From Idiomarina ramblicola (GTDB lineage: Bacteria; Pseudomonadota; Gammaproteobacteria; Enterobacterales; Alteromonadaceae), in the NCBI RefSeq assembly GCF_003987255.1, contig NZ_PIQC01000006.1, positions 1 through 64,000 on the forward strand: 64,000 nucleotides of DNA. Direction: 5' to 3'. A program made the position numbers and the translations under genes. Below are positions 46,264 to 55,485 of this stretch, one piece after another. The first letter of the stretch is position 1. Every line of letters begins with the position of its first letter. The notes under the pieces were generated by a model. That model did no database searches. It saw only the letters and a list, made by a program, of their open reading frames with translations, and was not told the DNA's origin.

Positions 46264-48537
46264 CTAGTTACTGAGATAAAAAGGACGGCGATAGCCGTAC
46301 GTACTTTTCTCAAGCATGTTAATTAGACCACTGTTATCAGAAGCTAAGCCACTGATGATAAATTGTATACTAATGCCGTTGTCAAACTGCGTGTCACCGT
46401 TTATCTGCGGTGCACTGAATGCGGGCTCAAGGTCACGGTTTATGCGTCTGTAAGCACTCACCCGTAAGGCCCAGCAACAACTGCTGTATTGGACGCCCAC
46501 CATAGCATCATTTAGACGGTCATGTGTGAGATCGTAAAAGACGTTTGCCGCCACTTGCCAGCGCGAACTGGCCGACCAAACGGCTTGGGTTCCAACCTGT
46601 TCTATATCGTTGTTTAAAATGTTCGTTGCTGTGCGATGGCTCACCTGCACCAGGTTTGAATCATCTTTACGGAACTCTACCGCGGTCTGACTCTTACGAG
46701 TGCTGTTAAGTTCCGTATCGTACTGAATCGAGCTGCGTAATGACCAATTTTCGTCAACAGCCCAGTTGATGTCAGCAACCCATTCACTGTTACTGGATGT
46801 TGTGGTCTCTTCATTTGCCGCAAACAACTGAGTTCGGCTTTCATCAATGTTGTATATTTGGCCAATACTGGCTCTGAGTACTTCACGCTCATTCTGCGTA
46901 AATAAACTGCTGCTCACGCCATAAGTTATTTGGTTTGCTTCTGCTATCCGATCCAGTCCTGAGAACCGCCGACTGCGGAACAAACCGTGGTAATCATCCT
47001 GCAGAAGGGAGGTATCATAAATGCCAATGTTCTGTTGGTTTTCATAAGGCACGTACAGGTATTGAATTTGCGGCGACAGAGTTTGTCTGTACTCGTCATT
47101 ACCTATTTCGACGGCTCGTTCCAGGTGCATGCGCGCACGAACTCTGGCACGGGGTAACGTCCGGGTGACTTCCTCACTGATGGTATTGTCAGGGCTCTCC
47201 TGCCAGTAACGCGTATACAGGTAAGATAATTCGGCTTCCGTATCAAATGCAGGCTTTTCGTAACGATATTTCACACTGGGTTCGATGTGCGCACGAGTGG
47301 CGTATTCGCGTGATCGGTCCTGATTCTGGAAGTAAGTCAATTCGTTGTAAAAGCGAGCGCTGAAACCGGAAAAGTTATTGGTGTTATAGTCGACACTTAA
47401 CTGCGGGAGCGTACGGTATGGGCTTCTATAGTCACCAATAAGCTCATAATCTTCGGTGCGCAGCTGTGCTGTCCAGTTCTCATTATCGTAATCCAGTTGA
47501 GCCACTCGATATAAGTGCGTATCTGCCCGGCCGGCAAAGTCACTGCCAAAGTCATTGAGATAGTTGTCATCACTAATTTCGGTGGCATTAAGATAAAAGC
47601 TCAGGTCTTGATTAATTTGTGCCGCATGCTGGACATGCCAAAGGTAACGCTTTTTATTTTCAATCCGGGTGTCGTCATTGCCCAGATATTCTAAGTTGAA
47701 CTGACCTGCGTTTTGTTCAAACAGGTAACGGTATTCACCTTTTAACATGGTGCCGCGTTCGGACATATAGACTGGCGCTATCGTCGCGTCCATATTCGGT
47801 GCAATATTAAAGTAATAGGGCACCTCAACTTCAAAACCGCTGTTTGATGAAGAGTCAAACGTTGGATAGAGCAAACCGGTTTTACGCGCGTCACTCAACG
47901 GAAAGTTAAAATAAGGCAGGTAAAGAACCGGCACATCGAAGAGTTCAAAACGGGCGTGCCAGGCTTCACCGAAATCGCTGGTTTCGTTAATTTCAATGCG
48001 TTCTGCTCGTAATTGCCAGGCCGGTGAGTCTCCGGGGCAAGTCGTGAAACTTGAGTCTTGTAACAAGACCTCTTGCCGGGACAGAGACAGCAGTTCTGCG
48101 TGCCCCCGAGCGTTATGGTTCTGTAAGCGATAGTCGCTGTTATAGAGCTCGGCTTTATCTTCGTTAAGATCAAGAAATAACGAGTCGCCGGTTACATTGA
48201 GGTAGCCATCACTAAAAGTCATGCCATCTGAGGCAAAAATTTCACCTTTTTGCTGATCGATGGTGGCTTTTGATGTGGACAGCCATTGCCCGTTACGTTG
48301 AATAATAACGTTACCGGTAAAAAAGGCTTTGTCGTTGGCAAAGATTTCCGCTTTGCGTGACTCCACACCAATGGTTCCCGCCTCAGTTTGCTGCAGTTGT
48401 ACCGCACCAATCACATTCTCCTGTGTCTGTGCGGCAGCGCAGGTCATGTTTTGTTGTACGTTTTGATTCTGTAAAGCCGCTAGCGCATTGCCGGTAAAGG
48501 ACAGTAGCATCAGCGGAGTAATAAATCGTAGCAGCAA
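46264..48537 (-). CDS. lptD: LPS-assembly protein LptD, TTG start
   Basis: The protein has 757 residues: an OstA-like N-terminal domain and a large C-terminal barrel that inserts LPS into the outer leaflet with LptE. The four cysteines used for the inter-domain disulfides are present (NMTCAAA, FTTCPGD and the pair in YSSCCWAL). The longest frame begins at 48687 and would overlap divergent amgK. I choose the TTG at 48537: GGAAG lies 6 nt before it and it gives a clean signal peptide, MLLRFITPLMLLSF through ALA. surA starts 11 nt downstream. Confidence 0.92.
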   Translation of the reverse strand: MLLRFITPLMLLSFTGNALAALQNQNVQQNMTCAAAQTQENVIGAVQLQQTEAGTIGVESRKAEIFANDKAFFTGNVIIQRNGQWLSTSKATIDQQKGEIFASDGMTFSDGYLNVTGDSLFLDLNEDKAELYNSDYRLQNHNARGHAELLSLSRQEVLLQDSSFTTCPGDSPAWQLRAERIEINETSDFGEAWHARFELFDVPVLYLPYFNFPLSDARKTGLLYPTFDSSSNSGFEVEVPYYFNIAPNMDATIAPVYMSERGTMLKGEYRYLFEQNAGQFNLEYLGNDDTRIENKKRYLWHVQHAAQINQDLSFYLNATEISDDNYLNDFGSDFAGRADTHLYRVAQLDYDNENWTAQLRTEDYELIGDYRSPYRTLPQLSVDYNTNNFSGFSARFYNELTYFQNQDRSREYATRAHIEPSVKYRYEKPAFDTEAELSYLYTRYWQESPDNTISEEVTRTLPRARVRARMHLERAVEIGNDEYRQTLSPQIQYLYVPYENQQNIGIYDTSLLQDDYHGLFRSRRFSGLDRIAEANQITYGVSSSLFTQNEREVLRASIGQIYNIDESRTQLFAANEETTTSSNSEWVADINWAVDENWSLRSSIQYDTELNSTRKSQTAVEFRKDDSNLVQVSHRTATNILNNDIEQVGTQAVWSASSRWQVAANVFYDLTHDRLNDAMVGVQYSSCCWALRVSAYRRINRDLEPAFSAPQINGDTQFDNGISIQFIISGLASDNSGLINMLEKSTYGYRRPFYLSN

Positions 48538-48676
48538 TTGAATCTTCCGTTCGTTGTTATTAAATGCATTTATTCTGTTTTGCAGCGCGTGGGTATAATA
48601 AAGCAATTTTGTTTGTTTCGCTATTTGGTACACTGCTAGTTTTAAGGCTTTACGACAATATTTGGTGGAGGGTATT

Positions 48677-49681
48677 TTGGAAGACAAACGAGAAGTGGCT
48701 CTGCAGGCATGGTGTGAAGCCCAGACTGGGGTTCCCCAGCCGACTTTAGAGGTTGTATCCGGTGATGCCAGTTTCCGTCGTTACTTTCGGGCTACAAACG
48801 GTAAAAATAGCCTGATAGCGGTCGATTGTCCGCCGGAAAAGGAACCCATGAAGCCATTTTTGGCCGTTGCTGACGCCTATGCGGACGCAGAGGTCATTGT
48901 TCCGGAAGTTATCGCTGCAGACCTCGAGCAAGGTTTCATGCTGCAATCGGACTTCGGTCAAATTCTTCTGCTGAGCAAACTCCATCCTCGTAACGTCCGA
49001 CAGTATTATCAACAGGCATTAACTGCGCTACCGAATATCATGTCCGTGCGGCGCACAGAGCAGGGGGAACTCCCCGCTTTTGATAAAGCGCTGCTGGAGC
49101 GTGAGCTATCGTTGTTTAAAGACTGGCTGCTGCAAACGCACCTGGCGTTAGACTGGAACGATGAAGATGAACGCATATGGGAAAAATTTAGTCAGCAGCT
49201 TATCAATAACGCGTTGGAACAACCGCAAGTGGGCGTACACCGAGACTTTCACTCGCGTAATTTAATGCTACTGGATGATGACCGCATTGGTGTCATTGAT
49301 TTTCAGGATGCGGTTTTGGGGCCGGTGACATACGACGCAGTGTCGTTATTGCGCGACTGTTACATTGAGTGGCCTGATGATTTGGTTAATGAGTTGAGTC
49401 AGGGGTTGAGACAACAATTAATTGAGTCTGATCAACTGGCTGCTCAGATTGAACCACAGCAATGGCAGCATTGGTTCGACTGGATGGGGTTACAGCGACA
49501 TACTAAAGCCGCCGGTATTTTTGCGCGGCTGGCGCACCGTGACCATAAACCGGGGTATTTGCAGGACGTCCCCAGAACTCTGGGTTATCTGCAGCGAGTA
49601 AGTGCTAACTATCCGCAGCTTGCTGACTATAACCAGTGGCTAGAACAGCGTGTTGTACCAGCCTGGAAGGAAACCTTATGA
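48677..49681 (+). CDS. amgK: N-acetylmuramate/N-acetylglucosamine kinase AmgK
   Basis: The protein has 334 residues in the aminoglycoside phosphotransferase fold. AmgK phosphorylates the anomeric position of MurNAc in a recycling route that avoids new UDP-MurNAc synthesis. Kinase motifs are GVHRDFHSRNLML and VIDFQDAVLGP. I choose TTG at 48677 because GGAGGG lies 4 nt before it; other TTG and GTG codons upstream fall in or before that site. A perfect TATAAT lies at 48594-48599 in the 139-nt gap to lptD. It overlaps murU by four bases. Confidence 0.9.
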   Translation: MEDKREVALQAWCEAQTGVPQPTLEVVSGDASFRRYFRATNGKNSLIAVDCPPEKEPMKPFLAVADAYADAEVIVPEVIAADLEQGFMLQSDFGQILLLSKLHPRNVRQYYQQALTALPNIMSVRRTEQGELPAFDKALLERELSLFKDWLLQTHLALDWNDEDERIWEKFSQQLINNALEQPQVGVHRDFHSRNLMLLDDDRIGVIDFQDAVLGPVTYDAVSLLRDCYIEWPDDLVNELSQGLRQQLIESDQLAAQIEPQQWQHWFDWMGLQRHTKAAGIFARLAHRDHKPGYLQDVPRTLGYLQRVSANYPQLADYNQWLEQRVVPAWKETL

Positions 49682-50346
49682 GAGCGATGATTTTAGCCGC
49701 CGGGCGGGGAAACCGGATGCGTCCGCTGACGGATAATCAGCCCAAACCGCTGTTACCGGTGGCCGGGAAACCGCTATTGGCGTATCACTTAGAGAAGTTA
49801 GCTGCCGCCGGAGTTAATGAGGTGGTGATTAACCATGCCTGGCATGGTGAGAAAATTGAAAACTTTGTGGGTGATGGCAGCCAATGGGGGCTGCAAATTT
49901 CGTTATCAGCAGAGCCGGAAGGTGGTCTTGAAACTGCCGGTGGCATTATTAAAGCATTGCCGTTATTAGGGGATGATCCTTTCTGGGTTATCAATGGGGA
50001 TATTTGGACTGACTGGAATTACCAGGATTTACCGACCCATTTAGAGGATGAGCAGCTTGCGCATTTGATCATGGTGGACAACCCGGTTCATCATTCGGAG
50101 GGTGATTTTGGTGTTGAGAATGGCCGTTTGATTAGTAAAGGCTCAGAAAGGAAAACGTTCTCCGGTATCGGGTTGTACAGAAAAGAATTATTGGCACCTT
50201 TTCCTCCGGGAAAGCAGGCGCTAAAAGCATTTTTTGATGCGGCAATAGAGCAAAAGCAACTGGTAGGAACCTGCTGGAATGGTCTTTGGACGGATGTCGG
50301 CACGCCGGAGCGTTTGCATCAACTTAACCAGCAGTTGGAGAAATAG
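49678..50346 (+). CDS. murU: MurNAc-1-phosphate uridylyltransferase
   Basis: The nucleotidyltransferase of 222 residues converts MurNAc-1-phosphate to UDP-MurNAc, the step after AmgK. The signature AAGRGNRMRPLTDNQPKPLL holds the catalytic residues and VINGDIWTDW the metal aspartate. The start at 49678 overlaps the amgK stop (ATGA). The product is a substrate for Mpl, whose gene is in the same window. Confidence 0.93.
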   Translation: MRAMILAAGRGNRMRPLTDNQPKPLLPVAGKPLLAYHLEKLAAAGVNEVVINHAWHGEKIENFVGDGSQWGLQISLSAEPEGGLETAGGIIKALPLLGDDPFWVINGDIWTDWNYQDLPTHLEDEQLAHLIMVDNPVHHSEGDFGVENGRLISKGSERKTFSGIGLYRKELLAPFPPGKQALKAFFDAAIEQKQLVGTCWNGLWTDVGTPERLHQLNQQLEK

Positions 50347-50347
50347 A

Positions 50348-51178
50348 ATGGTTTGGGGAAAAGTTGTCGGCGCACTGGCAGGTTTTGCATTTATGAAATG
50401 GCCTGGGGCTATCCTGGGTGTTTTGATCGGTCATTGGTTTGATCGGGGAATGGCTCAGGACTTTTCCAGAAAAGGTGCCTGGGGACGCTTTCTATACGGT
50501 GCGGAACAGGCAGCGGGTGACGCTAATTTTATCTATACCTTGTTCGCCGTAATGGGCCATGTTGCTAAAGCTAAAGGTCAGGTAACGTCGAACGATATTG
50601 CTCAGGCGCAGGAACTCATGCGCCGCCTGAACCTCAGTTCAGACGCAACCCGGGAAGCGCAGGAAGCCTTCAGAGAAGGCAAAGAACCGACATTCCCATT
50701 GCAGCAAGTCATGAAAGACTTTAGCGCCTCTTTCTATGGTAACCGGGATGTATTGCAGTTGTTCATGGAGCAGCTCATTGGCCTGGCATTGAACGACGGG
50801 ATTCTGGAGAAATCAGAACATGAAGTTCTGGTTAACGTTGCGAAGCACCTTGGTTTTACCCGTTTTCAGCTGGACCAGTGGTTGATGATGGAGAAAGCGG
50901 CGTTTCGTTTTCATCAGCATCGTCGGCAACAGCACCAGCAGCAGCGTAAAACCTCCAGTCAGGATGAAATTAAAAACGCGTATGAAGTGCTTGGTGTAAC
51001 AGCGCAAAACAGTAACGCTGAAATTAAGAAAGCGTATCGTAAGCTGATGGCAAGACACCATCCAGATAAACTGGCATCAAAGGGCTTACCTGAAGAAGTT
51101 ATGAAACAGGCCCAGCAACGTGCTCAGGATATTCAGGCCGCCTATGAGAAAATCAAAGAAAAGCGCGATATTCGTTAG
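50348..51178 (+). CDS. djlA: Membrane-anchored J-domain co-chaperone DjlA
   Basis: The protein has 276 residues: an N-terminal membrane segment (about 5-27) with glycine-rich packing, a TerB-like domain (about 55-180), a glutamine- and histidine-rich linker, and a C-terminal J domain with the HPD motif (ARHHPDKL). It stimulates DnaK at the inner membrane. GGAG precedes the ATG, which is 1 nt past the murU stop. Confidence 0.94.
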   Translation: MVWGKVVGALAGFAFMKWPGAILGVLIGHWFDRGMAQDFSRKGAWGRFLYGAEQAAGDANFIYTLFAVMGHVAKAKGQVTSNDIAQAQELMRRLNLSSDATREAQEAFREGKEPTFPLQQVMKDFSASFYGNRDVLQLFMEQLIGLALNDGILEKSEHEVLVNVAKHLGFTRFQLDQWLMMEKAAFRFHQHRRQQHQQQRKTSSQDEIKNAYEVLGVTAQNSNAEIKKAYRKLMARHHPDKLASKGLPEEVMKQAQQRAQDIQAAYEKIKEKRDIR

Positions 51179-51189
51179 AACAAGTACTG

Positions 51190-51975
51190 CTAAAAGCCGT
51201 GAAATTCCAGCCAGCCTTTTATGGTGGAGGTTAATTCACGTTGCCCGGCGTTACCGGAGTTAACCAGTTGTCGCTGGCGGTACGCTGGGTGCTGATATTT
51301 ATTGGCTAGTTTTTTACGTTGTGACCAGTGCTCACTCACCCAACGGTTCCCCTCTGCACTGCGAATATCCAAAACGGGCAACTGCGACTGGCTGATACGC
51401 TCAGCAAGCTCCCGGTTGTATTGAAATTGCGGCACATAGGCATTAATCAGTACAATAGCATCGGGCATTATTGAGGGTTCATTCTCCAGTAAGCGCAAGG
51501 CAATATCGGCCGTAATACCTTCAACCACCCACACAGAAAAACCGGGGCGGCTTATTGTCTCCTCAAGCAGCAGAGTCATGCGTTGCTGTAAGGCGTCAAC
51601 AAGAGGTGTGAAGACTTCTTCATCTGCTGCCTCGGGGAAGTGCGTCGCACTGGCCGGCGTCTGCAAGTTGTCGGTACGTATATCGTTGTCGGGTGGCGTT
51701 AATGCCCAGGTAGTCCAGCCGAAGTCCGGTGCGTTTTCATAAACGGGTCGAATATAGAATGACTGCAGCGGATGATAGTGCCAGTCTGGTAATAGTACGA
51801 TTTGACCGCGTTCAAAAGCCTGGAGATACTCTTTTTTCAAAGCCAAATAGCGCTCGTCGTCATCACCTGACAACCAATGTAACTGGTCTTGTGGTAAATA
51901 ACGTTGTAAGTCGTCCTGGCCTACTGCGGGCGCGATAAAAAGTGCAGCCAGCAGTATTAATAGATAGCGCTTCAT
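51190..51975 (-). CDS. DUF3530 family protein
   Basis: The protein has 261 residues with a signal peptide ending near AVG (about residue 19). It belongs to the DUF3530 group, which has a remote alpha/beta-hydrolase look (VWVVEGITADIALRLL as a possible nucleophile-elbow remnant, without a clear GxSxG). Function is unknown. The ATG at 51975 gives a lysine-led signal sequence. It stands alone between djlA and rluA. Confidence 0.75.
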   Translation of the reverse strand: MKRYLLILLAALFIAPAVGQDDLQRYLPQDQLHWLSGDDDERYLALKKEYLQAFERGQIVLLPDWHYHPLQSFYIRPVYENAPDFGWTTWALTPPDNDIRTDNLQTPASATHFPEAADEEVFTPLVDALQQRMTLLLEETISRPGFSVWVVEGITADIALRLLENEPSIMPDAIVLINAYVPQFQYNRELAERISQSQLPVLDIRSAEGNRWVSEHWSQRKKLANKYQHPAYRQRQLVNSGNAGQRELTSTIKGWLEFHGF

Positions 51976-52019
51976 GCAGCTTATATCGGCCACAGCACGG
52001 ACAGCTTGAGTGTAAAGTC

Positions 52020-52676
52020 TTAAAACGGAACGGGACTATAGAACGCTATGGGTTGTTCGGTTTGCGGATGCGATACAGAAAGGTATTCGGCGTGCAGCAA
52101 TAACCGTTCAGCGGCAGAAAAGGCGTCGCTGTGTGCGTAGAATTTATCGCCTAAAATGGGACAGCCAATAGCTTGCATATGAACTCTGAGTTGATGCGAA
52201 CGGCCAGTATGAGGTATGAGTTCAACACGGCTACAGCAGCCGTCAAATTCAATGACTCGATAAAAAGTGGTGCTGGGCTTGCCAGTGAAAAAGTCCATGT
52301 GCTGCCTGGGCCGGTTAGGCCAGTCGCAAGATAATGGCAGCTCGATTTCTCCCTGCTGAGCGGGCGGCTTACCCCAGACTCTCGCCATGTATTTTTTGTT
52401 GGTAGTGCGGTTCTGAAATTGTCGGTTAAGGTGGCTTTGCGCCGCTTTGGTTTTTGCCAGTAATAAAATACCTGAGGTGGCCATATCCAGCCGGTGCACG
52501 ACTCTAATGTCTGGATGTGCTCGCTGAACCCGGGTGTAAACTGAGTCTTTATGCTCTGGCCGCTTACCGGGAACACTGAGTATCCCGGCGGCTTTATCAA
52601 CCACCAGCAACTGGCTGTCCTCATAAAGTACGTTGAGAAAAGGCGTTGTTGGTGGCTGGTAATGAAGCAGCGTCAT
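52020..52676 (-). CDS. rluA: Pseudouridine synthase RluA
   Basis: The enzyme of 218 residues forms pseudouridine at 23S U746 and tRNA position 32. The catalytic aspartate is in VHRLDMATSGILLLA, with the later LIPHTGRSHQLRVHM segment. No S4 domain is present, as expected for RluA. It overlaps rapA by one base (TAATG), keeping the E. coli rapA-rluA pairing. Confidence 0.94.
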   Translation of the reverse strand: MTLLHYQPPTTPFLNVLYEDSQLLVVDKAAGILSVPGKRPEHKDSVYTRVQRAHPDIRVVHRLDMATSGILLLAKTKAAQSHLNRQFQNRTTNKKYMARVWGKPPAQQGEIELPLSCDWPNRPRQHMDFFTGKPSTTFYRVIEFDGCCSRVELIPHTGRSHQLRVHMQAIGCPILGDKFYAHSDAFSAAERLLLHAEYLSVSHPQTEQPIAFYSPVPF

Positions 52677-55336
52677 TAATGATTATTAACCAGAATACGC
52701 ACGGCCTGTAGCGATAGCTGCGGGCGTTCTAGAGCCGAGGTAATCTGCTTTTCACGCCAATCTATCGCTTCTATTTCGCTGGTACGTACCGACGGGTTTT
52801 TCTTCTGTAACTCGAGTAGACGGTTTTGCTCATGCTGTAATGCGTTCAGTGCATTCTGTTTTACCTGCTCAAGCTGGCTATGTTGCCAGTCACGTGCTTG
52901 TTGCTGACCCGAGTGAATGAGCTTTTGCGCGGGCTCACGCAGCTGACGCAGCACCTGGCGAGCGGTTTTCTTATCGATGAAACTCGCCTGTTGATCCAGA
53001 AGCTCGCGCGATACTTTGGCGGAAAGCTCCTGACCCTGACCATTAAACAGCAGACGTAAGCTCTTTAACGGGCAGAATTCCTGCAATGCCGCTGCTTTTG
53101 GCGCTGGCACAATGCTGGCAAAGTCCAGTTCCAGGAACCAGCTACCCGCTGGAATCGCCGGGTTTTTCAGCTCAGCTACGCAAGTACTGCCAAAGTCGTC
53201 TGCCGTTAACAGTTCCAGTGCGGCCTGCACCATAGGGTGATCCCAGCTTAGGAAGTCGGTATCTTCAAAGTTAAGCGCGGTAATCCGGTCAAAAGTAACG
53301 GTGATGCCGTCATCCGGTAATCCCGGCAGGCTACCGATACGCATATGCTCGCCCGGACGAATAAACCAGCGTTCTTCATCCAGCACTTCGTTGTTAATGC
53401 CAAAGCGGTCGCAAAAGGCAATCATAAAATCTGCCAGCGTATCGGTATCGCTGTCACGATGAATTTGCTCTATGATTTTTTCTGCAGTTTCGGGGCGACA
53501 GGCATTGAGTGCCTGAAGCTTATCCTGACCTTCGCGGTTGTGCTCCAGCCAGGTTTTGTGCAGCTCTTTCGTCTGTTCCAGCAACTCGGTACTTAAAGGC
53601 TGCTGCTCAGCAATAGCCTGTTCAATTTCAGCGGCGAAGGCATCATACAACTTACGGCCTATCGCATTACACTGAGTGAAGGCGTTCATTCCCTGTTCAT
53701 ACCAAGGCAGCAGTATGGCTTCGGTTGATCCTTTGCTGTAAGGAAGGTAAATATCAATGTCCTGTTGTTGACCAATGCGGTCTAAACGGCCAATGCGTTG
53801 TTCCAGCAAGTCAGGGTTAGTCGGTAAATCGAATAAAATCAGTTGGTGGACAAACTGGAAGTTACGACCTTCACTGCCAATTTCTGAGCACAGCAGAATC
53901 GGGCTGCCGTCTTCTTCGCTGGCAAAAAAGGCAGCGGAGCGGTCACGTTCGGTCAGCGTCATACCTTCATGGAAGGTTGCGGCTTGTACACCGGCCAGCA
54001 CCCGCAGGGCTTCCGATAAATCGAGAACTTGCTCTGCGGTTTTACAGATTAACAGTGCTTTTTCCGAACGGTTTTGTTTAATGTGGTCCAGTAACCAGTC
54101 AATACGCGGATCTTCCATCCACCAGGGCATGTCTTCATCGGCTTCAAATTCATCCAGCTCTACCGGATGAAAGTGGCGCGAAGGAAAGCCGCCGATATCG
54201 GCACGGCGATTACGGAACATGACGCGGCCGGTGCCGTGTTTATCCAGTAAGTCATCGAGTTCGGCGGGGTCAGTGACTGATTCGGCCTGCTCTGCCAATT
54301 CTTTGTAGTGCGCTTGCTCTTTCTGAAAACTGGCAAAGTTGGAGAACCGGTCCGGATCCAGTAACTGCAGCCGTTGGAAATGCCCTTCAGCACCTTCCTG
54401 CTCCGGGGTTGCGGTTAACAGCAACAAGCCGGGCACCGCTTCACAAAGGTTTTTAACGGCACTGAATTCCGGCGCACTGGGTTGTAGATGATGAGCTTCA
54501 TCGATAATCAGCAAGTCGAACTCGGCTTCAAGCAACGCCTGACTCCAGCGAGACTCGTGCATAAAACGGCTACTGATGATGATGTGTTGTTCGGTCAAAA
54601 AGGGGTTTTCACTGTCGGCTTCGGCCTGTTCACAGCGTTCGTCATCAAATAGCGTAAAGTTCAAGGCAAAACGGCGGCGCAGTTCAACCAGCCACTGATG
54701 CATCAGAGATTCCGGCACAACAATCAGTACACGTTGCGAACGGCCCGTGGTCAGGCGGCGCTTAATGATCATGCCGGCTTCAATGGTTTTTCCTAAGCCC
54801 ACTTCATCGGCTAAGAGCACACGAGGGTGGTAACGATCGGCAACGGTTTTGGCAATATACAGCTGATGCGGCAGCAAATGGGTGCGAACACCTAATAAAC
54901 CGGCAACCTCGCTGGCTTGATGATGCGCCAGGTGTTCGCTGGCTTCGCAACGCAACTGATACATATCGAGTCTGTCGGCCTGACCCGCCAGTAAGCGAGT
55001 TAGTGCTGGGTTGCTATCCACTTGATGAGAGAGCTGGGTTTCGGGGACAACAACGGACTCCTGGTTGTCATCACGTAACCCGTGGTAGGTCACAATACCC
55101 TGTGACTCGGTCAACTCCTGAATAGTGAAGCTCCAGCCGTCAGCGTGTTTACCTTGCTGCTGCACTTGCAACTGATAGCGAGCTAAGGGGGCTTCCTGGG
55201 CCGAGTACAGTCGCACCTCACCGGTGGCAGGGAACATCACGGTTAAGTGACGCCCTTCGGCCTGGGTGATCATGCCTAGCCCTAATTCGGTTTCCGTTTC
55301 ACTTAAGTAACGCTGTCCAACTCTAAACTCGCTCAC
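52676..55336 (-). CDS. rapA: RNA polymerase-associated ATPase RapA
   Basis: The protein has 886 residues and is a Swi2/Snf2-type ATPase that helps to recycle RNA polymerase. Two N-terminal Tudor-like repeats come first (FRVGQRYLSETETELGLG), then Walker A DEVGLGKTIEAGM, the DEAHHL motif, and the C-terminal helicase segment EQRIGRLDRIGQ. It is roughly 80 residues shorter than the E. coli protein although both ends match, so internal linkers are shorter. Confidence 0.95.
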   Translation of the reverse strand: MSEFRVGQRYLSETETELGLGMITQAEGRHLTVMFPATGEVRLYSAQEAPLARYQLQVQQQGKHADGWSFTIQELTESQGIVTYHGLRDDNQESVVVPETQLSHQVDSNPALTRLLAGQADRLDMYQLRCEASEHLAHHQASEVAGLLGVRTHLLPHQLYIAKTVADRYHPRVLLADEVGLGKTIEAGMIIKRRLTTGRSQRVLIVVPESLMHQWLVELRRRFALNFTLFDDERCEQAEADSENPFLTEQHIIISSRFMHESRWSQALLEAEFDLLIIDEAHHLQPSAPEFSAVKNLCEAVPGLLLLTATPEQEGAEGHFQRLQLLDPDRFSNFASFQKEQAHYKELAEQAESVTDPAELDDLLDKHGTGRVMFRNRRADIGGFPSRHFHPVELDEFEADEDMPWWMEDPRIDWLLDHIKQNRSEKALLICKTAEQVLDLSEALRVLAGVQAATFHEGMTLTERDRSAAFFASEEDGSPILLCSEIGSEGRNFQFVHQLILFDLPTNPDLLEQRIGRLDRIGQQQDIDIYLPYSKGSTEAILLPWYEQGMNAFTQCNAIGRKLYDAFAAEIEQAIAEQQPLSTELLEQTKELHKTWLEHNREGQDKLQALNACRPETAEKIIEQIHRDSDTDTLADFMIAFCDRFGINNEVLDEERWFIRPGEHMRIGSLPGLPDDGITVTFDRITALNFEDTDFLSWDHPMVQAALELLTADDFGSTCVAELKNPAIPAGSWFLELDFASIVPAPKAAALQEFCPLKSLRLLFNGQGQELSAKVSRELLDQQASFIDKKTARQVLRQLREPAQKLIHSGQQQARDWQHSQLEQVKQNALNALQHEQNRLLELQKKNPSVRTSEIEAIDWREKQITSALERPQLSLQAVRILVNNH

Positions 55337-55485
55337 TACACACTCCCGCGCGCCATTTTCTAAGGTCGCAATGGTACTTAATTCGCTCGCTAATTCCGAG
55401 GAAAAATTTATTTCTGTAACCGTTGTGTCATGAATTTTAGGCTAAGCTGTAAGAAAAGAATAACCACAAGCAAAGGTACGCGCTA

